Shown here one piece after another: positions 1 to 8,718 of a DNA stretch of 43,441 bases. Both the position numbers and the translations under genes were made by a program. The notes below the pieces were generated by a model. It searched no databases and had not been told where the DNA came from. It was given only the letters and a program-made list of their open reading frames with translations. The stretch spans positions 1 to 43,441 of the forward strand of contig NZ_JAUMZG010000008.1 of assembly GCF_030528245.1 (NCBI RefSeq), written 5' to 3'. Source of the stretch: Campylobacter sp. (GTDB lineage: Bacteria; Campylobacterota; Campylobacteria; Campylobacterales; Campylobacteraceae). Each line of letters begins with the position of its first letter. Position 1 is the stretch's first letter.

Positions 1-126
1 GATCCTAAAGCCTGAGCTCAGTCTTTGCAAAGCGGTGTCTAGGCTTTTGTTGTTTTTGGAAAGTTCAGGTTTTGGTAGGAAATTTTTAAAGCGCAGATAA
101 TTGAACCTGGATTTGTGAATTTTGAA
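1..126 (-). pseudogene. possible flagellin/FlgL-family N-terminal fragment, cut by window edge
   Basis: On the minus strand an open frame runs from position 126 off the left edge. Its last visible residues, SLDTALQRLSSGFRI, closely match the conserved N-terminal coiled-coil segment of flagellins and FlgL hook-filament junction proteins (pattern A/S-L-x-x-L-S-S-G-x-R-I). The motif sits at about the right distance from the front of the frame. However, there is no ATG, GTG or TTG between the upstream stop and the motif; only a CTG (94-96) would give a FlgL-like start. It is therefore either a decayed flagellin-like gene, a gene with an unusual start, or chance similarity. The part that would settle it lies outside the window. 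Confidence 0.35.
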
Positions 127-163
127 TTAAAATAGCATTAAAAATTTCCATTAAAGTTCTAAA

Positions 164-1540
164 ATGCTAAATGAAAATACCGATAAAACTGTTGCTCTCA
201 TCGCACCTTTTTACAATTTAAATCAAATGCTCGCGGCTTGTCTTGATAGCCTCATCGCTCAAAGCTATCCGCATTTGTGTATTGTTCTTGTCAATGATGG
301 TAGCGATGATGATTCTTTGCGCCTCGCTAAAGAATACGCCCTAAAGGATGAGCGTATCATCATCATCGATAAAGAAAATGGCGGACAAAGTAGCGCCAGA
401 AACGCCGCGCTTGAATTGCTAATGCAAACGCAGACGCTTGTAAAAAAAGGGATCTTGGAGGGTTTTGAGGTGCTGGGCGTGAAGGGCGCTAACCCTCTAA
501 AAATCAAAGGCATTTACAAAAATCCCAAACAAAGCATACAAGAGCCCGCTTACATTCAGTTTGTTGATGGGGATGATGTTTTGGAGCGAGACTGCGTCGC
601 AGAGTGCGTTGAAAGGATGATCGGCGCGGATGTTTTGTGGTTTGATTATCAAATTTCTAGCACCATCGCTCTTAAAAAAATCCCTCCCAGCCAGATGCGA
701 ATTTTTTCCTACGCTGAGGAGGGGTTCATCACGCGGGCTCAGTGGTTTGAGAGGGCGCAGATAAAGCCGTTGTTTTGGTTCGTTTGGCAGGGGATGATTG
801 ATTTTAGTTTTCTCAAAAAAATCAAGCTCAAATTCATCAACGGCATCATCTATGAGGATCATTGTTTTGGCATTTTGCTTTTTATGAGGGCGGAAACAAT
901 TTATCTTTACCCTCAAAAAAAATATCTCTACCAAATTCATCCCAACAGCACGATGAATCCTTTGAATGAAATTTCTCCTAGGTCTTATAATTATGATTTG
1001 TTTAAGGCTTGCGGGGATTTTGAAAGCTTCAAGGCCTATCAATGGGCTAGGTCCTGGATCTTGAGCAGTGCCTATATGATGGACTATTTTAAGGAAAATT
1101 CGCAGGAGGACTTTGAAAAAATGCGCACTTATTTTTTGTTCATTTTTTTGGACAAATCCTTATCGCTTTTATTTATGGCAAAGGATCCTTTGAATTTGAA
1201 GGACCTGCTAGCAGACTTTAAAGCCCATCTTCAAAAGCACCCCCTCAGCGCGGCAGAATGTGTAAGGCAAGGACTGGCCTATCGTTTGGGCTTTGCTTTT
1301 TTAAGCGCCTACAAAAATCCTCGCGCTTTGATTTCTCTACCATTCACGCTTTGGAAAATTTACAGGCGCTTTAGCCGCGAGCAAGAAATTTTTCAAAACA
1401 ATCTTTCAAATTTTCCCTACATCCATTTTGATAAAAATGACGAAAATTTAGAGGTGCGAAAGATCAAAAAACACCTTTCTTACAAAATAGGCAGAATTTT
1501 ATGCCTCTTCATCCCCTCATCCAATAAAATAAATGTTTAA
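164..1540 (+). CDS. family 2 glycosyltransferase (458 aa)
   Basis: This is a GT-A fold, family GT2 sugar transferase of the sort that builds lipooligosaccharide, capsule or other surface glycans. The N-terminal sugar-nucleotide site is clear: APFYNLN at residues 14-20, VNDGSDDDS at 43-51 and ENGGQSSARN at 71-80. The metal-binding DxD-like motif is FVDGDD at 133-138, and an acidic candidate catalytic site (YEDHCFG) lies near 228. The distance between the ARN and DGDD motifs is about 54 residues rather than the usual 12-18, so roughly 40 residues are inserted there. No signal peptide is seen; the basic, aromatic C-terminus suggests membrane association. The gene stands alone and has no obvious Shine-Dalgarno site. 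The acceptor and donor sugars cannot be read from the sequence. Confidence 0.85.
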   Translation: MLNENTDKTVALIAPFYNLNQMLAACLDSLIAQSYPHLCIVLVNDGSDDDSLRLAKEYALKDERIIIIDKENGGQSSARNAALELLMQTQTLVKKGILEGFEVLGVKGANPLKIKGIYKNPKQSIQEPAYIQFVDGDDVLERDCVAECVERMIGADVLWFDYQISSTIALKKIPPSQMRIFSYAEEGFITRAQWFERAQIKPLFWFVWQGMIDFSFLKKIKLKFINGIIYEDHCFGILLFMRAETIYLYPQKKYLYQIHPNSTMNPLNEISPRSYNYDLFKACGDFESFKAYQWARSWILSSAYMMDYFKENSQEDFEKMRTYFLFIFLDKSLSLLFMAKDPLNLKDLLADFKAHLQKHPLSAAECVRQGLAYRLGFAFLSAYKNPRALISLPFTLWKIYRRFSREQEIFQNNLSNFPYIHFDKNDENLEVRKIKKHLSYKIGRILCLFIPSSNKINV

Positions 1541-1595
1541 ATTTTGTTACGAAAATATACATAAATTTAAATTTTTTCTTAAATTATTTCTGGAA

Positions 1596-1601
1596 TAGAA
1601 T
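1596..1601 (+). promoter_or_regulatory. candidate sigma-70 -10 box for acs
   Basis: TAGAAT lies about 55 nt ahead of the acs start in A/T-rich DNA, with no convincing -35, as is usual in Campylobacter. It is the best -10 match in the gap. Confidence 0.35.
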
Positions 1602-1656
1602 TGCAAATTTCTAAACTTTTCATACAATTGAGGGTAAAAATTTCAAGGAGTTTAAG

Positions 1657-3609
1657 ATGAATTTTGATGCCCTCATCAAACCCAATAAAAATTTTGCAAG
1701 GTCCGCACGAATCAAAAATATCTGCGAGTATTATGATCTTTACGAGGAAGCGCAGGAGGATTTTGAAAATTTTTGGAAAAAAATGGCCTTGGAGAAAATT
1801 TCTTGGTTCAGCCCATTTTCTAAGGTTTTAAACGAAAACAAGGCCCCTTTTTATAGGTGGTTTGAAGGTGGGACGCTTAATGTGAGCTACCAGTGTCTCG
1901 ATCGGCATCAAAAAACGCGTCGCAATAAAGCCGCTATCGTTTTTGAAGGAGAGCGTGGAGATTATGAGGTTTATACCTACCGCAGGCTTTTTCACGAGGT
2001 TTGCAAGGCTGCGAATTTGCTGAGACGATTTGACATCAAAAAGGGCGATAGAGTGGTGCTTTATATGCCGATGATCCCAGAAAGTGCCATTGTGATGCTA
2101 GCCTGTGCGAGGGTGGGAGCTGTTCATAGTGTGGTTTTTGGAGGTTTTTCTCCCGAAGCTCTGAGAGATAGGATAGAGGATGCGGGAGCCAAGCTTGTCG
2201 TTACGGCTGATGGGGCCTTCAGGCGCGGCAAGCCCTACATGCTAAAGCCTGCGGTGGATAAGGCTTTGAGCGAGGGCTGTAAAAGTGTGGAAAAGGTCCT
2301 CATCGTCATACGCAACGGCGAGCCCATCGACTACATCAAGGGGCGTGATTATGTCTATAATGAGCTGGTGAAAAACGAATCATACAAGTGTGAGCCTGAG
2401 ATTATGGAGAGCGAGGATCTGCTTTTTTTGCTTTACACTTCAGGCTCTACGGGTAAGCCTAAGGGCGTGATGCACTCGAGTGCGGGCTATATTTTGTGGG
2501 CGCAGCTTACGATGGAGTGGGTGTTTGACATTAAGGATTATGATAATTACTGGTGCAGTGCGGATGTGGGATGGATCACAGGCCACACTTATGTGGTGTA
2601 TGGACCCCTAGCTTGCGGGGCGACGACGATAATGTATGAGGGCACGCCGATTTATCCAAATTCTGGGAGATGGTGGAGGATGATAGAGGAGTATCAGGTG
2701 AGTAAATTCTACACATCCCCAACGGCCATCAGGATGCTCTATGCAGACGCGCCGGATGAGCCTAAGAATTACGATTTGAGCACGCTCGAGGTTTTGGGGA
2801 CGGTGGGAGAGCCGATAAATCCTAGCGCTTGGGCTTGGTTTTATGAGGGCGTGGGGGGGTCGAAATGCCCCATTGTGGATACTTGGTGGCAAACCGAAAC
2901 GGGTGGGCATATGATAAGCCCTCTGCCAGGCGCCACGCCACTAAAGCCAAGCTGCGCGACCTTGCCGCTTCCGGGAATTTTTGCAGAAATTATTGACGAG
3001 GAGGGGAATAAAAAGGGCGTGGGTGAGGATGGATTGCTTTGCATCACTAGGCCCTGGCCTTCGATGATTAGGGGGATTTGGGGTGATGAGGAGCGCTACA
3101 AGCAGAGCTATTTTTCTCAGGCTAAGAAGGATGGTAGGGCTGTGTATTTTAGCGGGGATGGCGCTTTTTACGATGAGAGGGGCTACATCACTATCACAGG
3201 ACGCACGGATGATGTGGTCAATGTCGCGGGGCATCGCATCGGCACAGCAGAAGTGGAGTCGGCTTTGGCCAAGCACAAAAGCGTGGCCGAGTCGGCTGTG
3301 GTGAGTGTTTTGGACGAGATTAGGGGGGAGAGTTTGTTCGCCTTTGTGGTTTTAAATTCTAGCGCCAATCTCGCCGAGGAACTTGAAATTTTAAAAGAGC
3401 TCAACGAAATTTTAAGAGCAGAGATTGGACCCATCGCAAAAATCGAGCACATCCTCTACACGCCCGGACTGCCTAAGACGAGAAGCGGGAAGATCATGCG
3501 GAGAATTTTACGCTCCATTGCCAGAGGAGAGGAGCTCAAGCAGGATATTTCTACTTTGGAGGATTCGGCTGTGGTTGCTCGCATTGTGGAGCTTGCAAAG
3601 GGGCGTTAG
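1657..3609 (+). CDS. acs: acetyl-CoA synthetase (AMP-forming)
   Basis: This cytoplasmic enzyme makes acetyl-CoA from acetate, ATP and CoA through acetyl-AMP. The 650 residues match the family length. The nucleotide motif [12 protein letters not shown] is at 260-271, the ANL core motif [10 protein letters not shown] at 409-418, and the C-terminal [11 protein letters not shown] contains Lys612, equivalent to the lysine whose acetylation switches off Salmonella Acs. The start is ATG preceded by AAGGAG. The gene follows a glycosyltransferase and converges on the MFS gene, overlapping it by four bases at the 3' ends. It probably lets the cell reuse excreted acetate. The closest alternative, propionyl-CoA synthetase, is less likely given its strong similarity to Acs throughout. 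Confidence 0.96.
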   Translation: MNFDALIKPNKNFARSARIKNICEYYDLYEEAQEDFENFWKKMALEKISWFSPFSKVLNENKAPFYRWFEGGTLNVSYQCLDRHQKTRRNKAAIVFEGERGDYEVYTYRRLFHEVCKAANLLRRFDIKKGDRVVLYMPMIPESAIVMLACARVGAVHSVVFGGFSPEALRDRIEDAGAKLVVTADGAFRRGKPYMLKPAVDKALSEGCKSVEKVLIVIRNGEPIDYIKGRDYVYNELVKNESYKCEPEIMESEDLLFLLYTSGSTGKPKGVMHSSAGYILWAQLTMEWVFDIKDYDNYWCSADVGWITGHTYVVYGPLACGATTIMYEGTPIYPNSGRWWRMIEEYQVSKFYTSPTAIRMLYADAPDEPKNYDLSTLEVLGTVGEPINPSAWAWFYEGVGGSKCPIVDTWWQTETGGHMISPLPGATPLKPSCATLPLPGIFAEIIDEEGNKKGVGEDGLLCITRPWPSMIRGIWGDEERYKQSYFSQAKKDGRAVYFSGDGAFYDERGYITITGRTDDVVNVAGHRIGTAEVESALAKHKSVAESAVVSVLDEIRGESLFAFVVLNSSANLAEELEILKELNEILRAEIGPIAKIEHILYTPGLPKTRSGKIMRRILRSIARGEELKQDISTLEDSAVVARIVELAKGR

Positions 3610-4925
3610 GCTAGGATTTTTTCCAGCTCTTTTTGACTGATTTTTGCCGAGTCAAATTTCACAACCCAGCCCCCAGTGTTTTGATAAACCTCCACAATGG
3701 CGGGATGTTCTTTAAGATTTTTTGATGGGCTTAGTTTTTGGGCGCTGAGGTAGAGATTCTTAAAATCGCTAGGATTTTTCAAAAAGCAAAGGGCTAAAAA
3801 CCAAAACAAACAAAGAAAAACCAGAGCGTAAAGCAGGGTTGGATTTTGGAATTTTAAAATCAAACCCCCAGCCACACCCCCAGCCAAACCCCCCGCATAG
3901 CCAAAGACGTTGAAGAGTCCCAAAGCCGCGCCTTTGGAGTGAGCCTTGCAGAATTTAGAGGCGCAGGACTGCATGAGTGGCTCGTGCAGATTGAAGGCGA
4001 TGAAAAAAACCACCACGCCGCTGATGAAGACCCCAATCCCCCATTCTAAGGAAGCTAAAAGGGGCGAGAGGGCGAAGATGATGTAGCTTGAAGTAAAAAG
4101 CAAAACTCCCAAAAGAAGCAAAAATTTGCTTTTGCCCCTTCTCTCACCCAGTGCCCCCGCAAAGCCCATAGCCAAAAATCCAAACAACATAGCCCCCAAA
4201 TAGACCTCAAACAAATTTTCTTTGGGAAGTTGGAAAGCGCTTTTAGTCAAAAAAATCGGTATGAGCAAGAAGCTAAGGCTAAGGAGCATTTTTTGCAAAA
4301 AATTTGTGGCGTTTAGGAGGCTTAAATTTTTTTCTTTGAGGAGGCTTACAAGGGATGTTTTTTCGTCTGTGTGGGTGATTTTTTCTTCTTTGGGTACGGC
4401 AGTGTAGAGCAAGATGATGCAAAAAAAAGAAAGGGCAGCACTCAGCTCAAAAAGGCTTGAAAGTCCCCATTTTGCACTCATCCAAGGGGAAATCACCATA
4501 GAAGCCGCGAAGGCTATGCCGATGAATCCGCCCATCATCGCCATCGCTTTGCTGCGTTTTTCTTCGGGGATGAAGTCGCTTATCATCGCGCTAGCCACCC
4601 CGCCGATAGCGCCGCTGCCCTGTAAAATGCGCCCCAGAAGCATGGTGTAGATGTCATTTGCCCCCGCACAAAGCAGTGAGCCTATGATGAAAATGACAAG
4701 CCCCAAAAGCATCGTTTTTTTGCGTCCTATTTTGTCGCTTAGGATGCCAAAGGGTGTTTGCAGGAGCATTTGCATCAGGGCGTAAATCCCTACGAGTAGG
4801 CCGATGAGAAGGCTGTTTGCCCCCCTTAGTTCCAAGGCATAAAGGCTCAAAACGGGCAAAACGATGAAAAGGCCGAAAAATCGTGTCGCGATGATGAAAG
4901 ATAGTGGCAGGACGCTTTTTAGCAT
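3606..4925 (-). CDS. MFS efflux transporter with YajR-like C-terminal domain (439 aa)
   Basis: This is an inner-membrane major facilitator protein with about twelve hydrophobic segments over residues 1-385. The MFS signature between TM2 and TM3 is visible ([13 protein letters not shown], near residues 59-71). After the last helix comes a soluble tail (about 395-439, with [13 protein letters not shown]). It has the size and beta-alpha-beta look of the YAM domain that E. coli YajR carries at its C-terminus. It is probably the counterpart of C. jejuni Cj1375, annotated as a multidrug efflux protein; the substrate is unknown. ATG start, with TAGGA about nine bases upstream. It is divergent from rdgB and convergent with acs. 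Confidence 0.85.
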   Translation of the reverse strand: MLKSVLPLSFIIATRFFGLFIVLPVLSLYALELRGANSLLIGLLVGIYALMQMLLQTPFGILSDKIGRKKTMLLGLVIFIIGSLLCAGANDIYTMLLGRILQGSGAIGGVASAMISDFIPEEKRSKAMAMMGGFIGIAFAASMVISPWMSAKWGLSSLFELSAALSFFCIILLYTAVPKEEKITHTDEKTSLVSLLKEKNLSLLNATNFLQKMLLSLSFLLIPIFLTKSAFQLPKENLFEVYLGAMLFGFLAMGFAGALGERRGKSKFLLLLGVLLFTSSYIIFALSPLLASLEWGIGVFISGVVVFFIAFNLHEPLMQSCASKFCKAHSKGAALGLFNVFGYAGGLAGGVAGGLILKFQNPTLLYALVFLCLFWFLALCFLKNPSDFKNLYLSAQKLSPSKNLKEHPAIVEVYQNTGGWVVKFDSAKISQKELEKILA

Positions 4926-4955
4926 GGTGGTTCCTAGGGTTGAATTTTGGGCCGG

Positions 4956-4963
4956 ATTTTATA
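4956..4963 (-). promoter_or_regulatory. candidate -10 box for the MFS gene
   Basis: The minus strand reads TATAAAAT about 30 nt ahead of the MFS ATG, in the divergent gap with rdgB. Confidence 0.4.
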
Positions 4964-5021
4964 AAACATTGCATTAAGGCTTGATTAAGACTGGATTAAA
5001 TCTTTAAAAAGTTTGTTGTTG

Positions 5022-5027
5022 TAAGAT
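5022..5027 (+). promoter_or_regulatory. candidate -10 box for rdgB
   Basis: TAAGAT follows a T-rich stretch and lies about 41 nt before the rdgB start, on the other side of the divergent intergenic region. Confidence 0.4.
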
Positions 5028-5068
5028 GACGCTTTTTTGGATCTTAGCCGCGATAGAAGGATTGAGAG

Positions 5069-5668
5069 ATGAAAATCATCCTAGCCACGAGCAATAAGCA
5101 TAAGATTGTTGAAATTCAAAGCATCTTGCAGGGCTTCACCCTGTGCGCGCTGGACTCAGTGATAGAGCCCTTTGCGATAGAGGAAAATGGCACGAGTTTT
5201 AGGGAAAATGCCCTCATAAAGGCCCGGGCGGTTTTTGAGGCCTTGCGGGATGAGGAGGCTGTGGTTTTGAGCGATGATAGCGGACTTTGCGTGGATGCTT
5301 TGGGAGGGGAGCCAGGAATTTATGCGGCGCGGTATTCCTCGCAAAAAACGGACGCGGCTAACCGGGCTAAACTCATGGCAGAGCTTAAAAAAAGGGGACT
5401 TGAGGAGAGTGGGGCGCATTATGTTTGTGCGGTGGCTTTGCGTTCGAAATGGGGGAATTTTAGCGCTGAGGCGAGGATGTATGGGAGGGTGCTTTGCAGG
5501 GAGCTTGGAGAAAAGGGCTTTGGCTATGATAGCCTCTTCGTCCCGCTGGGGCTTGAGAAAACTCTTGCCCAGCTTGATGCTGCGGAGAAAAACCGCCTTT
5601 CGCATCGCTTCAAGGCTTTGAATTTGGCTAAAATCATGCTTAATATTTTGAAGAAGGTTGGGAAATGA
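5069..5668 (+). CDS. rdgB: dITP/XTP pyrophosphatase (house-cleaning NTPase)
   Basis: This RdgB/HAM1 family enzyme hydrolyses dITP, ITP and XTP to monophosphates so deaminated purines stay out of DNA and RNA. Family marks are the N-terminal LATSNKHK (5-12), the catalytic and metal segment LSDDSGLCVDALGGEPG (67-83), FGYDSLF about two thirds along, and the C-terminal SHRFKAL. The 199 aa are the usual length. ATG start with AGAAGG eight bases upstream. Its stop overlaps the start of a tiny membrane-peptide ORF by four bases (ATGA), and it converges with the RND exporter gene. It matches C. jejuni Cj1374c. Confidence 0.95.
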   Translation: MKIILATSNKHKIVEIQSILQGFTLCALDSVIEPFAIEENGTSFRENALIKARAVFEALRDEEAVVLSDDSGLCVDALGGEPGIYAARYSSQKTDAANRAKLMAELKKRGLEESGAHYVCAVALRSKWGNFSAEARMYGRVLCRELGEKGFGYDSLFVPLGLEKTLAQLDAAEKNRLSHRFKALNLAKIMLNILKKVGK

Positions 5669-5742
5669 AATTTGTCAAATATTTGGTTTTTGTTGTTTTG
5701 ATTTATGTGGCGTGGATGGCTTTGCAGCTTTATTTTTCCTGA
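5665..5742 (+). CDS. candidate 25-aa single-pass membrane peptide coupled to rdgB
   Basis: An ATG overlaps the rdgB stop in an ATGA arrangement and opens a 25-codon frame. It starts MKFVKYLVFVVL and ends LYFS: two lysines, then one unbroken hydrophobic helix. Such stop-start overlap is the usual layout of translational coupling. It overlaps the last 22 codons of the RND exporter on the other strand. Nothing comparable is recognised. It may be a real small membrane protein or a hydrophobic shadow of the antisense gene. Confidence 0.4.
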   Translation: MKFVKYLVFVVLIYVAWMALQLYFS

Positions 5743-8140
5743 TAAAACTTAAAAGCAGGCAGGGCAATAAAACAAGACTCCCCCCCAAAAGTAAGAGCAT
5801 GACAAGGGTGGTGAGCAGTCCAAAATAAATCGTAGGAATGAAATGGCTACTCATCATCACGCTAAAGCCCAAAACGATACTGACGCTCGTGTAATAAAGC
5901 GCCGCACCCGTGAAAAGGTGGGAATTTTTCACCGCATTTTCGGGGCTTTGATGCTTCAGCTCCTCCTCAAAGCGGTAAAGATAGTGCAAAATATCATCCA
6001 CGCCGATGCCTATGGCGATGGCGGCTATGGTGATGCTCATCAAATCCAAAGGGATGCCAAGCAGTCCCATCAGAGCGAAAACGAGACTGAGGGGCAAGAC
6101 ATTGCAAATGAGGGCGATGAGGGCGATTTTGAGCCTTCTAAAAATCAAAACAAAAAGCGAGAATATCATCAAAAGCACAAAGGCTAAGGTGTCAAATTGC
6201 GAAGAAAAGAGGCTTTGGAGCATATTGTTGTAGAGGAGCATGAGGCCTGTTACTTGCACCTCCACGCCCTCATCCTTCAAAAGCGAGTTTAAATCCTGCT
6301 GTAAATTTTGTAAAAATTCATTGCGTTTCAGAGCGGGGTCTGAGTCGATGATGCGTAGGCTAAAGCGCAGTTCGTTGTTTTCGATATTGACATAGGGGGA
6401 GAGCAGGTCCTGCTTGAAGGTATCGGGGAGATTTTCATTAAGAAAGGCGAGGGAGAAGTCGTCCAAATCCTTCCCGCCGTTAATCGTCGCCCCCAAACTC
6501 AAAAGACTGTTGAGGCTTAAAACCGATCCGACAAATTCGTTCTGGGCTAGGTGCTCGTGAATTTTCTTCGCAAGCCTTGTTTTTTGACTGTTGAACCAGT
6601 AGGTATCCTTGGCGGCTAGGGCTTGAAATTCTGCCTCAAAGCTGTCCAAACCCTCCCCCTTGCTTTGAATTTCCTTAAAGCGAACGACAACATCAAGTGG
6701 CAGCGTGCCGCCCAACTGCCTGTCAATGAGGATCAGGCCCTTTTTAATCTCGCTGCCGTCTTTGAAGTAATTGACGAAGGAATTTTCCACCTCAAGCCTC
6801 GGCAAACCCACGCAGGCGATGAGGATCACCAAAAGACTGGCACAATAAACCTTCATCCTGTGCTTCAGGCTCAAATGGGCGCAAAAATGCAAAAATGAAA
6901 GCTTGAATTCCTTTTGCGAGCCTCTTTTTCCTATGAGTATGAGGGCGCTTGCCAAAAAGAGGTAGCAAAAAATCAAGGCCATCCCTATCCCCACGCTCAT
7001 CATTATGCCGAGCTTAATGATGGGCTCAATGTGGGAGAAAATCAGTGAAAAAAAGCCTATCATCGTAGTGAGCACGGCAAAAAAGCTAGGCCTTGCCTTG
7101 GCGAGGAGGGTTTGGAGGACGATGTTTTGGAGGGAGCTTTGGGGGCGAATTTTGAGCGTCTCTAAAAAATGCGTCAAAATATGCACGACTATGCTGAGGG
7201 TGATGATGAGGACGAGGGCAACGTAATTGGACGAGATGACGGTGATGGGGAAATTTAAGAGGGCAAAAACCCCGCTGGCCGCGCCCAAGGAGGCAAAGCA
7301 AATCAAAAGCGATAAAAGCATCAACGGCACAGAGCGGAAAAAATACCCAAGCGCAAGGGCGAGCAAAAGCACCAAAGAAAGCCCGTAAATTTTTAAATCC
7401 TCTTTAATGTAGCTGATCATGTCATCACTGATCATCCTCACCCCGCCCAAATACAGCGCATCGCCCCCCGCTTCAAACTGGGCTTTGATGGATTTGATGC
7501 GCTCTAGGATTTTTTTATTGCTTTCATTTTGCGCTTCTTGGTGCTTTTTGAGTGCGAGGCGGAGGCGATTTTTTTCCTCTTCCGTATCTGCTCTGTCCCT
7601 GTCCTCGATGAGTTTTGCGTGGATCAAATCGGGCTTAAAATAGATGATGAAGGCTGCAACCTTGCCGTCTTTTGAAATGATATTGCTTTGGTAAAAAGGG
7701 CTGTGAAGAAGCTCATCCTTGGCCCTGCTCACATTGATGTCCTTGCTTGTGATGGTGGGGATATTTTTGAGAAGCTCCTTGAGGTCGGCGTTATCGCTGC
7801 TTGAAAGCAAGGGAGCGTTGATGATGCTTAGAACCCGCTCCACGCCTTCAAGCCCCTCGAGCTTGGCGTGGAGATCTTGAGCCCTTTCTAGACTGCGAGG
7901 AGAAAAGGGATTTTCATCGCTGGGACTGAAGGCTAGCATCAAAAAATCATCACTCGGATAGTGCCCTGAGAGTTCTCTATAAATTTTTAAATCCTCATCA
8001 TCCTCCAAAAGCAAACTCTGCGCACTCGCATCCACAGAAAGCCCAAGCGCACAAAGACTCAAAAGCGCACAAAGGCAAAGGGTGCTTGAAAAGGTAGCCA
8101 GGGGGTGGCGGATGAAGATCCTTAAAATTCTAGCCAGCAT
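5675..8140 (-). CDS. RND/MMPL superfamily exporter, putative lipid transporter (821 aa)
   Basis: This is a large inner-membrane protein with the duplicated MMPL/HpnN plan: one N-terminal helix, a periplasmic domain of about 200 residues, a block of five or six helices, a second periplasmic domain (about 445-620) and a second helix block. Acidic and Gly-rich segments such as AIAIGIGVDDILH in the second block resemble the proton-relay helix of this family. I start it at the ATG at 8140, which shares one base with the mlaC stop (TGATG); a GTG one codon earlier is also possible. Sitting last in a mlaA–mlaC–RND run, it plausibly supplies energy for moving phospholipid through MlaC. The C-terminal tail is basic and polar, and overlaps the rdgB-linked small ORF. 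It matches C. jejuni Cj1373. Confidence 0.88.
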   Translation of the reverse strand: MLARILRIFIRHPLATFSSTLCLCALLSLCALGLSVDASAQSLLLEDDEDLKIYRELSGHYPSDDFLMLAFSPSDENPFSPRSLERAQDLHAKLEGLEGVERVLSIINAPLLSSSDNADLKELLKNIPTITSKDINVSRAKDELLHSPFYQSNIISKDGKVAAFIIYFKPDLIHAKLIEDRDRADTEEEKNRLRLALKKHQEAQNESNKKILERIKSIKAQFEAGGDALYLGGVRMISDDMISYIKEDLKIYGLSLVLLLALALGYFFRSVPLMLLSLLICFASLGAASGVFALLNFPITVISSNYVALVLIITLSIVVHILTHFLETLKIRPQSSLQNIVLQTLLAKARPSFFAVLTTMIGFFSLIFSHIEPIIKLGIMMSVGIGMALIFCYLFLASALILIGKRGSQKEFKLSFLHFCAHLSLKHRMKVYCASLLVILIACVGLPRLEVENSFVNYFKDGSEIKKGLILIDRQLGGTLPLDVVVRFKEIQSKGEGLDSFEAEFQALAAKDTYWFNSQKTRLAKKIHEHLAQNEFVGSVLSLNSLLSLGATINGGKDLDDFSLAFLNENLPDTFKQDLLSPYVNIENNELRFSLRIIDSDPALKRNEFLQNLQQDLNSLLKDEGVEVQVTGLMLLYNNMLQSLFSSQFDTLAFVLLMIFSLFVLIFRRLKIALIALICNVLPLSLVFALMGLLGIPLDLMSITIAAIAIGIGVDDILHYLYRFEEELKHQSPENAVKNSHLFTGAALYYTSVSIVLGFSVMMSSHFIPTIYFGLLTTLVMLLLLGGSLVLLPCLLLSFIRKNKAAKPSTPHKSKQQKPNI

Positions 8141-8709
8141 CACTCGATGGTAATGGTTTTTAGCTTTTCAAGGAGGGTTTTAAAATCCCCGTTATTGAGG
8201 ATGTCGCCAAATTGCGAGCGGTAGGTTTGGATGATGCTGATGCCCAAAATATCCACATCATAAATGAGCCAATTGTCGGCTTCGTTGTAGAATTTGAAAA
8301 CGATGAATTTTTCCTCGCCATCCACGACCATGGAGCTTGTGAGGAAGTATCGTTTTTCGTTTTTTTGCTCCGCGCTCTTCACTTTTAAAATTTGATCCTT
8401 GTAAAGCTCTAATTTATCGGTAAAGCTTTTTTTAAGGCTGGCCTCAAAGGCCTGCGCGAATTCCCTCCTCTGCTCGTCTGTCAGTTTTTCATAGTGCTCA
8501 GAAAGGGAGAGTTTTGCCATCAGCTCGTAGTCAAAAATCCCATCAAAAAGCGTAAAAATTTCTGCTGCCGCTGCCTTTTTGTCCGCTTTAGCATTCTGCA
8601 AAATTTTCAGGCTTTTATCGATCTTTTCTTGCATCGTGCTTTGAATTTCATCAAGCTCTAGGGCAAAGCCGCCTAAAACCAGTGCCAAACACAAAATTAT
8701 TTTTTTCAT
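8140..8709 (-). CDS. mlaC: MlaC/Ttg2D-type periplasmic phospholipid-binding protein
   Basis: MlaC proteins carry phospholipids across the periplasm between MlaA at the outer membrane and an inner-membrane transporter. The protein has a signal peptide (MKKIILCLALVLGGFA) and the family core, including EHYEKLTDEQRREFAQAF and the hallmark YDVDILGISIIQTYRSQF near the C-terminus. I prefer the ATG at 8709 to the GTG one codon earlier because AGGAG is six bases before it. The ribosome site overlaps the mlaA stop, and its own stop overlaps the RND start, so the three genes look translationally coupled. It is 189 aa, normal for the family. Confidence 0.9.
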   Translation of the reverse strand: MKKIILCLALVLGGFALELDEIQSTMQEKIDKSLKILQNAKADKKAAAAEIFTLFDGIFDYELMAKLSLSEHYEKLTDEQRREFAQAFEASLKKSFTDKLELYKDQILKVKSAEQKNEKRYFLTSSMVVDGEEKFIVFKFYNEADNWLIYDVDILGISIIQTYRSQFGDILNNGDFKTLLEKLKTITIE

Positions 8710-8718
8710 CACCTTCTC

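Noticed and set aside
497-1042. 181-codon minus-strand frame inside the glycosyltransferase, and similar long antisense frames in valS, glmS and rpoD
   Set aside because: They mirror well-supported genes and show no family motifs or ribosome sites.
1591-1604. sigma-54 type GG/GC promoter ahead of acs
   Set aside because: Spacing between GG and GC is nine rather than ten and the flanking consensus is absent.
2853-2859. G7 runs in acs, glmS (14826-14832), mqnE, the RND gene and the 34.7-kb gene as phase-variation tracts
   Set aside because: Seven is below the length usually unstable in Campylobacter; only the two nine-base tracts stand out.
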